Source of the DNA: Callaeas wilsoni
Taxonomy: Eukaryota; Chordata; Aves; Passeriformes; Callaeidae
Reading direction: 5' to 3'
Assembly (NCBI GenBank): GCA_013398955.1
Contig: VWPU01009600.1
Coordinates: 62,001 to 126,000 of the forward strand
Length of the DNA: 64,000 bases
A program made the translations under genes and the position numbers. How positions within the stretch are numbered: position 1 is the first letter of the stretch; every line of letters starts with the position of its first letter. Shown piece by piece: positions 55,801 through 62,607 of this stretch. The notes beneath the pieces were generated by a model. That model worked only from the letters and a program-made list of their open reading frames with translations, searched no databases and was not told the origin of the DNA.

Positions 55801-58800
55801 TATTAAAACATGCTTATAAATACTATTTTCCCAACTCTGAAAAGACATATATTTCCCTCAGAGGATGATAATGTATTTGCAGTCAGAAAAAGCAACAAAG
55901 CTACAATACTTCAGAGCTAAACAATACAGTCTCATCATTAAATGCCATCCTAAAACAATCTTCCTGTTTGTTTTTAAAGATAGATTTTATCTGACTGAGA
56001 ATAACTTCCCATATTTTATCTAATTTTAGGGTATTTATGGAGTGCAACAACCATTCCTAAGTTCAATTAAACTATGATGCCTGAAAATCGCCACCCAGAA
56101 GAATACAGGGTTGCATCACTGGTCTTCTACAGCTTTGTGTTCACAGTGGGATTGTTGGTGAATGCCACTGCACTATGGGTGTTCAGCTGCACTACCAAGA
56201 AGAGAACAACTATAACTGTATATATGATGAATGTTGCATTACTTGACCTATTTTTTATATTTTCCTTGCCCTTTCGGATAATCTACCACGGGACAGAAAC
56301 ATGGCCTTTTGGAGATACGGTCTGCCGGATCGTCGGTGCTTTCACCGTGTTTTATCCAGCCATTGCTCTGTGGCTGCTCGCTTTTATCAGCGTAGACAGA
56401 TTTATGGCTATTGTCCAGCCCAAACACGTCAAAGAACTGAAAAATACAAAAAAAGCTGTGCTGGCTTGCACTGGAATCTGGATAATGACCCTCTCAACAA
56501 CGTCCCCATTGCTGTTTTTACAATCTGATCCAGACCAAGCCTCAAATTTCACCACCTGCATGAAAATGCTTGATATCATCCATTTAAAGGAAGTAAATAC
56601 ATTGAACTTTTGTCGCTTGATTTTTTTCTTTTTGATCCCCTTGTTTATCATGATGGGGTGTTACCTAGTCATTATTTACCATTTTATTCATGGCAAGACT
56701 TCCAAACTGAAGCCTAAGGCCAAGGAGAGATCCATAAGAATTATAGTTACTCTGATTGCTCAGGTACTCATCTGCTTTGTACCTTTCCACATTTGCTTTG
56801 CCTTCCTGATGTTGCAAGATGAAAATACAATTTACAATCCCTGGGCAGCCTTTACCACCTTTCTCATGAATCTCAGTACATGCCTGGATGTTATACTGTA
56901 CTACATTGTTTCCAAACAATTCCAGGCAAGAGTCATCAGTGTAATCCTCTATCGCAATTACCTCCGAAGCGTGCGCAGGAAAAGTTTTCGAACTGGAAGT
57001 GTAAGATCACTCAATAATATGAACAGTGAAATGATATAAAAAGAGAAAAAATGTCAGGGGACCTTTACAATGTAAACAAGTGATTCTTTTTCCAAATTCT
57101 AGCACTTGGCTACAGAGAAGAATGTTCTATAACCAGAAGTAACAGATATATTTGTTGCACTGTAAATATGACAGAAGCAGAATAATAATTGCATCTCTTT
57201 TTATTTGCTCAACATCTTTTGTTGTTTCACCTTAAATGAACTAAAACCTAGCATCAGTGTTAAACTTTCCAATGCTTTTATCACCTCAAAAGACTGTGAA
57301 TATTGTCAGATGTGAAAGTGACTATTAATATAATAAAGTAGACAACACTGAAGAATTATAATGCAATGTATATATTAATTTTTCATATTTGCATAATCAA
57401 ATGCTCCTTAAACTACTGTATATCCCACACTCCTAAAATTAACTTCATTCTCTCAAGATCAATGTCATTATGACTTAATGAGAAGGCATATGTAAGTAAA
57501 ATTTATATTTTACTTAATTAAAAACTTCTTTGATGCAGATTTTGTTGTAAGTGACTACATTCTGCAGTCATAAATATACCATCAAACGGTACAATGGTCA
57601 AACTGTTCATTACCTACTTGTGGGTATGATGAGCACATTTATTACACCTTACTTTTGCACAAAGTACCTTTTTACACATATGAAAATATTAATTTCTCCA
57701 GACATATTAGCAGCCTATGTCCTAGCAACAAACTCTAAGTAACAAACATGATGAGTAACTGCAGCAGCTACTCAAGCTTTCAACTCCTTTTGAATACTCA
57801 CACACTACAAAAAATATATCTTTATAATATCAAACATATGCTTTTTGTCCCTTATAAATCAGTCTTTAGATACTTTCAACGGACGCTGTGGAAAAGTAGA
57901 AATAAAAAGAGTCTAATATGGTGTTTAATATTAAAAATCTTACTCCGAGAGCTTTTATTACTACCTCAGAGTATCCAACAGATGGAAACTCAAGTCTCTA
58001 TGACCTCACCTGCCAGAAGCTTAACCACAAAGGGTTTCAAGTTCTACGGTTCTACTGTAACATGTACATCTTTTACTAAGTGCAGAAATCTCAAACACAG
58101 GTTATGCAAAACTGAACCACTGAACACCTCAAAGCTGTAAGAACATCAGCTGCAAGCACGAAATGGAGTAATGAGCTCTAGCACTCGATTTTTGAAAAAC
58201 ATACAAAATACCAATATGAAATGCACATGCATTTTAAAAGCGAACATGAAGCACACGACTTACAGATCTGTTGCCTTTCTGATTTAAGACAGAAATTAGC
58301 ACAATCTCATTTTAGTTTTTTTTACAAATTGAATGGATCCAAACAATTTAGACTGAACAAATACAGCAATAATTTATGCACTGCAAGTCATGTTGCAATC
58401 ATGTTAACAGAGGAAATGGGACTAACAGATTGGAAACTAAGCATTATATGGATAAATTATAAATTAAACACATATCATAGCTAAGAAATAAATATTTGAA
58501 ATTGTAATAGTTGTGCCAAGAACCCTTACAATTCAGCTCGAAAGAGGATTAAATTTAATTTGAAGTGTTACATGAAGGTTTTTAAAACTAAAATCTTCAG
58601 AAAACAGTCCCCTGAAACTGTATCTAAAATAACCGATTCATTAGAAGCTACTTACAAACCAGAAGGCAAGCTGTTGATGGTGATGCCAAATATATACTGA
58701 GTGATTTCTACAAGGAGAAGATCAAACAAAGCTGAGAGCATCCAAGCGCCCAGTAAAAAAGACTGGAAAGAAAAAGGTTAATTTGAATCAATTCAAGAGT

Positions 58801-61800
58801 TTAAAAAGAAGGTGTTACTATACCTCTAAATATAAGAAAAAATAAGAAACTCTCTATACTAGTTAAATTAAGACAACTTAAATCCGTAACACAATGTAAT
58901 TCCAGGTCTACTTGGCTAGGTACTGAAGAATCAAGAGTAAGGTTGTTTCCAAAATTAAATTCTATGGATCTGGTATCTTACAACTGATATAGCTGCAAAC
59001 AGTAATTAGAATAATCCACTGACTGCAAAATATTATCAATATAAATTTAAATTTATTAAAACCAAATTATCTTTAAAACGCTTTAACACATATTTCTATA
59101 TAATGTGCTAGAAATAAAACTGCAGTATTCATCCAAGAGTACAAGACTAAACTGTATAGAAAAGTTTCTATTAAAAAAAATCCTCAAAACTGGAACTTAC
59201 TGAAAATTTTCTGCTGCCATATCTTCTTTCAAATATTCTAAAGTTGTAAATGAGCAGACTGCTGCAGAATGTGTCTTTCAAATCAAGACATATTGTTCTT
59301 CCACATACAAGTCTCCAAATCTGGAAGGTGAATGATCATCATGTTAAGCCACCCTTCCTTCAAGGAAATTCTTTACAGAATTTGTGCTCAGAGGGAATGC
59401 AATACTGGAGTCAAATAACAGAAATGTAGCACAATTAAGGAGGGAAATACAGAGAGTAGAATGTTATGGAGAGTTCAAGAAGTCTCTTTAAAACTAAAAT
59501 ATTTTCAAGGCAGATATCTAACTGTTAAAATAAACAAACAATTGAAATTAACTCAAATACACGTTCATGTTCCTAGTTTACATTTACAAATAAAAATGTA
59601 AATCACAACCCTAGTGAATTTAGAATTGTAAAAAAATATTTTTGAAGCAACCTCTAGATATAAACTGGTACAGTGTAACTTTTCTAAGAAGGTCTAATCA
59701 GATCAGCTTGCTCAGGGCCATGTCAAGTCGAGTCCTGAACATCTGTAAGGATGGAAATTGTTCCTCTGTTCCATCAGTCTTAGAGTAAAAACCTTTTTCT
59801 TTAAATAGAATTTCTTCTACTTCAATTCATGCCCATTGCCTCTTGTCCTTTCACTGGGCCTAGCTCCATCTTTTTTGCTCCTTCACATTAGGTATTTACA
59901 CACACTGGTAAGACCTACCTTAAACCTTCTCTTCTCCAGGCTAAACAATCCCAGCTCTCTCAGCCTCTCCTCATACATCAAATGCTCCAGCCCCTGACCA
60001 GCCTGGTGGCCCTCCACTGGACTCTCTGCAACATGTCAAGGTCACTTTTGCACTCAGCAGCCCAGCACAAGGGACAACACTTCAGATGTGGTCTCACTGA
60101 GACTGAGCAGAGATCACTATCCAGGCCTCCTTGTGAGGCTCTTCCTAATGCAGCCCAGGATGCTGTTGAGCTTCTTAGTCACAATGCTGCACTGCTGGTT
60201 CATGTTCAACTTAAGCTTCCACCAGGACCCTCAGGGCCTTTTCTGTAAAGTGGTTTCCAGCTGCTCAGCCCACAGCATGTACTGGTGCATGGTGTTAACT
60301 CCCCTCTGATGCAGGAGTTTGCATTTGCCTTTGCTGAACTAAGGTTCCCATTGACTCTTTTCTCCCCCTCTAAACGGCTGCAAAACTAACAGGTGTAACA
60401 ACTACTAATCCAAGTTTTACATCACCTACAGGCTTGTTGAGAGAATGCTATGTCCTGCTGTCCAAGCTGTGAATGAAGACACTAAACAGCACTGGCCCCA
60501 ATCCACTCACCATTCTCACTATTCCATGTCAACATGCCCAATTTTAAATCCTGGCCTGAGTACCACCCCTCCTGAAGTTGAGACTGGCAGGGCTATGACC
60601 TTGTAGCTGAATATATTAGCTGCACTAACTGAGCAGCCCTCACACAGGCTATGAAAGGCTTCCAGCCTAACTGCTCTTTGCTTTAGCCAGCTTAAAAAAT
60701 ACATCAATATGACGTAATGAAAATCTTTTACACACAACATCTTCACTGCTCTTGAGTGTCCTCTGTATGGAGACAAAGACCTTTTAGTTTTGGACAGCAC
60801 ATATTTTGCCTTCCAAATCAAATGTACTCTTCTTCAACTGTTCACTTTAATTCCTGTGCTCTCTACTAGCTTTAAGAAGTGTTAAAATCCAACATCCAAA
60901 ATTTTTGTTCAGCCCCTGAAAAAAATCCTTTCCATTAAACACATCCTTGCAGGTGAATTTATTCTAATCAAGTTTTCTTTTAAGAGTTCTCATTTGAATA
61001 TTAGCACCAGACAGGAGATAAACAATCTGCTTTCTCTGATCTCAGAGGTACTCAGTGATACAGTATATAGCTTACTCCAAAGGCTATGGCAATAAGTGAA
61101 ACAATCTCATGAAATAAAAAATCCAAAATCACAAATTCCCCAAAGCACCACAGTAAAAGTGTTATAGCTTTATAAAGATACTTGCGAGTGTTTATGGTTA
61201 AGATATAGTAGAGATGGTTTCTTTGAATAAAATGCAGCTACTGTTTTTCAGCAGATCAAACACATGGAAAGAGAGTATTCCTCTAAAGACAAACTGCAAA
61301 ACAAACAAATAAACAAATCCCAAACCCATACAACTTCCATTTAAAACTTGAATAGTTTCTCAGACTTTTTCATTCCCCTCCCCAAACACTTGGCTGTAAC
61401 ATTTTTAAAAGGCAGACATCTTTTATGTATTTTCAATGCACAGCATCAGCAAGACACTTGGAAAATATGAGTAGTGCTCTTACAGAGTTGTAATTTATTA
61501 TCACAATAAAGCTCTCGTTCTTGACAAGAAAGATTACAGAGAGTACAATAGCACAGAGTATCACTAGCTAGGTGTAATAATCTTCTAAAGCTTATAGGCT
61601 ACAGCTGGCATCCTCAAAGACATTAATTTGAATACATATCTTTTGTTTGATGCGATAGTAAAATCTGTGGGGTAAGATAAACACAAAGGCATTTGCTGAC
61701 CCTTCTCTATTGAGCAGTAGTTTGCCAAAAATTAAAAACATCCCAAAACAAATACCCGCAGAACTTATCTAATCACTTTTAAGTGCATTATTTCAACATT

Positions 61801-62607
61801 TAGAGCTGATACTACAGGATCCTTAATTAAACTTAAAATAAAACCTTGTGAGATACAATACCTAAAAGATAGAGTATCTTAGTTTGAAACAGGAATGAGT
61901 AAGAAATTACCAATTCAGTCTATTACTGAAGAGCACGACAAACTCCCCCATCACCTGGAATTTTTAAATTAGAAGCAGCAGTTCTATTCAACTGGCAAAG
62001 TTTAATTTTCCACAACTAACTACAACTGAAGTTACAGAATGAAAGTTACAGCCTCCGTTGTAAAAATAAATAATTTATAATCAGCATGCCTAATCACAAC
62101 AACCCTCTTCAGGCTCAGAAATTAAGCATAATAAGATACTGACATTCATATCAAAATACTTGTATTATTAAATGAGTTAAATCACACTTCAATCACAGCA
62201 AGTTCCCAAATGCCAGTGCCTGAAAGGAAAAATGACACAAACCAAATAATTTCCCAGACAAGAAAAAGAAGTGAAAAGCTATGTGGATTGTTTCAGATCA
62301 GTTTTTCTCATGTTCTCCAAAATGTAGCATACTGGGGTGACATAAAAAAAGGTAAGAACGAGCTGGTCTACAGCAGCAAACAAAGGGAAAGAATCAGAGG
62401 ACAAACAGACTGTGGGGGAAAATTGCATAGAAAACCACAGTTTGCAGTCTCTTTTCATACAAAGTGAACAGACTCTTACCTGAAAATCCTCTTTTACAGC
62501 TTGTAGGTTGTACGCAAAGAACTTCTGATAATGTTGGAAGAGCAGAGTCAATAGAATCGAGATGGCACTTGGGACTAGTAACAAACTCTTTGACAAAGGC
62601 GCTTTAT
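94..62607 (-). CDS. UBAC2: UBAC2, UBA domain-containing protein 2, partial spliced gene (exons 2-7)
   Basis: Six minus-strand exons join into one open frame: 62607-62480, 59320-59201, 58762-58656, 13151-13028, 11134-11087 and 339-94. Every junction has AG/GT signals and matching phase. The product follows human UBAC2 from about residue 11 to about 268, without an indel by my reading: N-terminal hydrophobic segment, the six-TM rhomboid-like core, then a cytosolic linker rich in Gln and Arg. The start codon (exon 1, beyond 64000) and the UBA domain (last exons, before position 1) are outside the window. From established knowledge, UBAC2 is a catalytically dead rhomboid-family protein of the ER membrane that works with AMFR/gp78 in ER-associated degradation and retains FAF2/UBXD8 in the ER, limiting its passage to lipid droplets. 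Intron 4 is 45.5 kb and hosts two antisense GPCR genes. No stop or frameshift is visible, so this is a functional gene rather than a pseudogene. Identification is from remembered homology. Confidence 0.95.
340..2744. other. UBAC2 intron 6, distal part: no gene recognised
   Basis: AT-rich intronic sequence with short homopolymer runs (poly-A at about 902-915 and 987-1001, T9G10 near 1346-1365). An open frame of 153 codons at 1516-1977 matches no family I recognise and is treated as chance. Confidence 0.7.
2745..3100 (-). mobile_element. CR1 LINE fragment, 3' part, minus orientation
   Basis: It opens with agtcatagaatcat, the reverse complement of the CR1 3' end. It continues with the familiar antisense CR1 text: gtccaattgttaacc, gggcagcctgttccagtgc, ttcctaatactcaatctaaacc, gaccttcacctcattacaatctccttttaggcagttgtagag. 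It is diverged and 5'-truncated, as is usual for CR1 in birds, and sits in UBAC2 intron 6. Confidence 0.85.
3101..5825. other. UBAC2 intron 6, middle part: nothing recognised
   Basis: AT-rich, with many stops in all frames. I saw no repeat family, splice-flanked exon or RNA gene. Confidence 0.65.
5826..6310 (+). mobile_element. CR1 LINE fragment, end of ORF2 and 3' UTR, plus orientation
   Basis: Landmarks in order: cagctggagtacttagttcag, gagcaagtccagtgcaaggccac, aggagaggctgagagaagtggga, cccagtgacaggaacagaggcaatgggcac, tcactgtgaggttgattgaatgctagcacaggttgcc, and gaggctggaccagatg. Overlapping open frames here (about 126-128 codons) are remains of CR1, not genes. The terminal ATTCTATG repeat is missing or eroded. 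Confidence 0.88.
6311..11086. other. UBAC2 intron 6, proximal part: nothing recognised
   Basis: No exon or element recognised. An odd palindrome CATCATCA-T-TGATGATG is at 9564-9580. The search for exon 6 was carried through this stretch and ended at 11087-11134. Confidence 0.65.
11087..11134 (-). CDS. UBAC2: UBAC2 coding exon 6 (48-bp micro-exon)
   Basis: This exon is too short to show as an ORF. On the minus strand, tgtcttctag precedes CTC TTA ACC and the donor is GGATTG before GTAAGTC. It encodes exactly 16 residues, [16 protein letters not shown], against human [16 protein letters not shown]. Phase is 0 on both sides, so skipping would remove 16 residues of a membrane segment without a frameshift. 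Confidence 0.93.
11135..13027. other. UBAC2 intron 5: nothing recognised
   Basis: An intron of 1.9 kb between exons 5 and 6 with consensus ends (GTATGG to tctag on the minus strand). No embedded gene seen. Confidence 0.75.
13028..13151 (-). CDS. UBAC2: UBAC2 coding exon 5
   Basis: The exon is 124 bp, with minus-strand acceptor cttttcgcag and donor GTATGG. Its first base C completes the TT|C Phe codon from exon 4, then 41 codons run [20 protein letters not shown] to VYILGLQ. Human reads [20 protein letters not shown]. The phase match with exon 4 across 45.5 kb supports correct joining of the two exons around the nested genes. Confidence 0.95.
13152..15664. other. UBAC2 intron 4, distal part: nothing recognised
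   Basis: Intronic. A locally GC- and CpG-richer patch at about 14040-14260 stands out from its AT-rich surroundings. It has no recognisable coding content. Confidence 0.6.
15665..17125 (+). mobile_element. Degenerate CR1 LINE, reverse-transcriptase ORF to 3' UTR
   Basis: The longest CR1 copy in the window (about 1.45 kb). Recognisable RT-region text includes cttcaaggagggcaagaagaggatccaggtagctac, atccctgggaaagttacagag, ggttctgatcagcagcaccaacc and ccctcagggatccatactagg. It ends with tgaactagatgactgccagaggtcc. Many stops and indels make it inactive. A 51-bp tandem duplication lies within it at 16173-16274. Confidence 0.85.
16173..16274 (+). repeat. 51-bp tandem duplication inside the CR1 copy
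   Basis: Unit 1 (16173-16223) and unit 2 (16224-16274) both read atggatttagccaa...gtgactct...gtgctatggataa and differ by only a few substitutions. It is a local duplication within the dead element. Confidence 0.9.
18982..19068 (+). repeat. Three copies of a 31-bp tandem repeat
   Basis: The unit tgcacatatatggtaaacac plus a variable taatgtatgtc-like end starts at 18982, 19013 and 19044, an exact 31-bp spacing. The last copy is partial. The copies are nearly identical, which suggests a recent expansion. The region is non-coding, in UBAC2 intron 4. Confidence 0.92.
26097..26122 (+). repeat. (CT)n followed by poly-T
   Basis: A short ctctctctctctc run passes directly into a T tract, a simple pyrimidine repeat on the plus strand. 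Confidence 0.85.
28408..28468 (+). mobile_element. Very short CR1 3'-end insertion, plus orientation
   Basis: The text tcgatgatcttaaaggtcttttccaatccaaacgaatctatgattctat is the canonical CR1 3' terminus, including the octamer-like ATTCTATG repeat. Only about 60 bp were inserted or survive. It lies about 650 bp upstream of the GPR183 start codon. Confidence 0.88.
28969..29027 (+). promoter_or_regulatory. 3' splice site of the GPR183 coding exon with extreme poly-T tract
   Basis: T19, then CG, then T30, run from 28969 to 29019 and are followed by catgttag, giving an acceptor AG at 29026-29027. The coding exon would start at 29028 with about 37 bases of 5' UTR before the ATG. An upstream non-coding exon is expected from the human gene structure, but I could not locate it with confidence. 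The open frame running through the poly-T (poly-Phe) from 28864 is not protein. Confidence 0.65.
29065..30132 (+). CDS. GPR183: GPR183 (EBI2), oxysterol-sensing class A GPCR
   Basis: A 355-residue receptor (human 361) in a single coding exon. From family knowledge, GPR183 binds 7alpha,25-dihydroxycholesterol, couples to Gi and positions B cells, T cells and dendritic cells in lymphoid tissue. Seen here: N-terminal sequon N10-S-S; seven hydrophobic segments from about residue 26 to 302; the run [14 protein letters not shown] after TM1; TM2 [10 protein letters not shown] with Arg80, equivalent to the ligand-contacting Arg of human EBI2; Cys97 and Cys173 for the TM3-ECL2 disulfide; D121-R-F in place of [12 protein letters not shown] in TM6; DPFIYFF at 294-300 in place of NPxxY; and a Ser/Thr-rich tail with the EBI2-typical RRQVSVSIS. 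The start was chosen at 29065 because the match to human begins there, the context has G at -3 and +4, and a splice acceptor lies just upstream. It is antisense within UBAC2 intron 4. I see no breaks. Confidence 0.97.
   Translation: MDPFTASETNSSTCDLYEHKDTARILLSVFYGSILILGVLGNTIALTVIFKNRKKINSTTLYSTNLVFSDLLFCIALPTRIAYYALGFHWPFGEALCRITALLFYINTYAGVNFMTCLSIDRFFAVVHPFRYKIRRIKYAKGICVFVWFLVFSQTFPLLIQSMSKEENERTTCMEYPNFEKIEHLPFILLAACLIGYLIPLGIILFCYSQISSKLCQTAKENPLTEKSGINKKAINTIIFVIIVFIICFTPYHVAIIQHMIKKLQQEPLCTEKKIFQKSLHYTVFLMNFNCCLDPFIYFFACKGYKRTVLKILRRQVSVSISSAARSHHEESSRDVGETQMTVLAKSSNGKLPEK
30133..31130 (+). other. Probable GPR183 3' UTR with candidate poly(A) signals
   Basis: Downstream of the stop codon the sequence is AT-rich and non-coding. 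AATAAA hexamers occur at 30128-30133 (overlapping the stop codon, so unlikely to be used), 30554-30559, 31020-31025 and 31122-31127. Any of the last three could end the transcript. RNA data would be needed to choose between them. Confidence 0.45.
31131..34844. other. UBAC2 intron 4 downstream of GPR183: nothing recognised
   Basis: No coding exon or clear element. A poly-A run is at about 34041-34057. The segment 32540-33070 is less AT-rich, but I cannot assign it. Confidence 0.6.
34845..35010 (-). mobile_element. Old CR1/L3-type LINE fragment, minus orientation
   Basis: The sequence tcccttgcttcttgtaccagaaatgagtgaacac, then ttatttaccctgtccacac, gattttacagacctgcatcaaatcccc and aagtcatcttgtctcttctcctg follows the order of antisense text in ancient CR1/L3-like elements. 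It is more diverged than the other CR1 copies here. The exact family is uncertain. Confidence 0.6.
35205..35968 (+). mobile_element. CR1 LINE fragment, plus orientation
   Basis: It carries ctcaatgggttggaaaaatggattcgcatgaacctaatgaagttcagcaag, tgggctcctggtggacaagtt, agatcatgcctgaaattctgtacc, gagaggcggagggaactgagatggttcagcctgg and ggctcccttcaacctgcattctttta. This is the end of CR1 ORF2 followed by its 3' UTR. The 141-codon open frame at 35457-35882 is part of it and is not a gene. Confidence 0.85.
43857..43886. repeat. (AT)15 microsatellite
   Basis: An uninterrupted alternation of A and T of 30 bases. It is self-complementary and probably length-polymorphic. Confidence 0.97.
49360..49384. repeat. 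Perfect 10-bp inverted repeat with 5-base loop
   Basis: CCCACTCGTC at 49360-49369 pairs exactly with GACGAGTGGG at 49375-49384 around AGACA. No poly-T or gene end lies next to it and no function is evident. Confidence 0.85.
52545..52712 (+). promoter_or_regulatory. GPR18: Candidate GPR18 promoter and 5' non-coding exon 1
   Basis: A CCAAT (52547-52551) overlaps a TATA-like AATAAAAG (52549-52556). About 20 bp further on is a near-consensus CRE/ATF site TTACGTCA (52575-52582), then a purine-rich ETS/PU.1-like AGAGGAAGT (52637-52645). A strong donor, CGAAAG before GTGAGTAA, follows at 52712/52713. An acceptor, taattttag, sits at 56029 just before the GPR18 start, so a 3.3-kb intron between them is plausible. 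The single-coding-exon layout with a 5' non-coding exon is usual for this receptor. The motifs are seen; their use is inferred. Confidence 0.45.
52713..56009 (+). other. Putative GPR18 intron 1
   Basis: Runs from the GTGAGTAA donor at 52713 to the taattttag acceptor ending at 56029. No other exon is recognised inside it. This depends on the candidate exon 1 being real. Confidence 0.45.
56010..56073 (+). promoter_or_regulatory. GPR18 3' splice site and 5' leader of the coding exon
   Basis: The pyrimidine-rich tatctaattttag ends with AG at 56028-56029, 44 bases before the first ATG. The leader 56030-56073 continues, without a stop, the frame opened by an ATG at 52671 in the candidate exon 1. 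That frame then ends with TGA at 56075-56077, inside the ATGATG of the receptor start. Confidence 0.5.
56074..57039 (+). CDS. GPR18: GPR18, class A GPCR of lymphoid cells
   Basis: A 321-residue receptor (human 331), intact and in one exon. Matches to human GPR18 include [57 protein letters not shown] and [20 protein letters not shown]. Seen: TM1 from about residue 14; WPFGDTVC with Cys84 pairing Cys162 of ECL2; D108-R-F for [12 protein letters not shown] in TM6; DVILYY at 272-277 in place of NPxxY, which human GPR18 shares; and a basic, Ser-rich tail RRKSFRTGS. From the literature, proposed ligands are N-arachidonylglycine and resolvin D2, both debated, and expression is mainly in lymphocytes. 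The extracellular N-terminus is about ten residues shorter than human and has no N-glycosylation sequon; one (N158-F-T) lies in ECL2. Two adjacent ATGs (56074 and 56077) could both serve, each with A at -3. It is antisense in UBAC2 intron 4, downstream of GPR183. Confidence 0.97.
   Translation: MMPENRHPEEYRVASLVFYSFVFTVGLLVNATALWVFSCTTKKRTTITVYMMNVALLDLFFIFSLPFRIIYHGTETWPFGDTVCRIVGAFTVFYPAIALWLLAFISVDRFMAIVQPKHVKELKNTKKAVLACTGIWIMTLSTTSPLLFLQSDPDQASNFTTCMKMLDIIHLKEVNTLNFCRLIFFFLIPLFIMMGCYLVIIYHFIHGKTSKLKPKAKERSIRIIVTLIAQVLICFVPFHICFAFLMLQDENTIYNPWAAFTTFLMNLSTCLDVILYYIVSKQFQARVISVILYRNYLRSVRRKSFRTGSVRSLNNMNSEMI
57040..58655. other. GPR18 3' flank and start of UBAC2 intron 4
   Basis: AT-rich. 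It holds the probable GPR18 3' UTR up to about 57360, then intron sequence up to the exon 4 donor. Open frames of up to 130 codons at 57748-58140 show no homology I recognise. The receptor's 3' end and UBAC2 exon 4 are only 1.3-1.6 kb apart on opposite strands. Confidence 0.6.
57332..57337 (+). other. Candidate GPR18 poly(A) signal
   Basis: AATAAA in tataataaagtag lies about 290 bases after the stop codon. It is the first canonical hexamer I see downstream, in an AT-rich 3' UTR-like region. Confidence 0.5.
58656..58762 (-). CDS. UBAC2: UBAC2 coding exon 4
   Basis: The exon is 107 bp, with acceptor ttctttccag and donor GTAAGTAG on the minus strand. It encodes 35 residues, [17 protein letters not shown] to SLPSG, plus the first two bases (TT) of a Phe codon completed by exon 5. 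Human has SFLLGSWVLSALFDFLL. It covers a hydrophobic segment of the rhomboid-like core. The next exon is 45.5 kb away, beyond both GPCR genes. Confidence 0.95.
59201..59320 (-). CDS. UBAC2: UBAC2 coding exon 3
   Basis: The exon is 120 bp, flanked by ccttccag upstream and GTAAGTTC downstream on the minus strand. It encodes 40 complete codons beginning [18 protein letters not shown] and ending RRYGSRKFS, close to human [18 protein letters not shown]. It is symmetric (phase 0 on both sides), so its loss would keep the frame. It lies 438 bp from exon 4. Confidence 0.95.
59690..60610 (-). mobile_element. CR1 LINE fragment, minus orientation
   Basis: Antisense CR1 landmarks: atcagcttgctcagggcc, cccattgcctcttgtcctttcac, aaccttctcttctccaggctaaacaatcccagctctctcagcctctcctcatac, tggccctccactggactctc, ggatgctgttgagcttcttag, gcatgtactggtgcatggtg, gtgaatgaagacactaaacagcactggcccc. 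It sits in UBAC2 intron 2. Open frames at 59982-60309 belong to it. Confidence 0.9.
60611..62479. other. UBAC2 intron 2 remainder: nothing recognised
   Basis: AT-rich intron sequence between the CR1 fragment and exon 2. Confidence 0.65.
62480..62607 (-). CDS. UBAC2: UBAC2 coding exon 2 (first transmembrane segment)
   Basis: On the minus strand the acceptor reads ctttaag before AT AAA GCG, and the donor reads TTTTCAG before GTAAGAG. The 128-bp exon starts with the last two bases of a split Tyr codon and encodes 42 further residues, beginning [14 protein letters not shown] and ending QAVKEDFQ. Human UBAC2 reads [14 protein letters not shown] at the same place. The leucine-rich stretch SILLTLLF is part of the first hydrophobic segment. 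Phase is 2 bases in, 0 out. Confidence 0.95.

Noticed and set aside
59982..60309. Plus-strand open frames of 73-88 codons
   Set aside because: They lie antisense within a minus-strand CR1 fragment.
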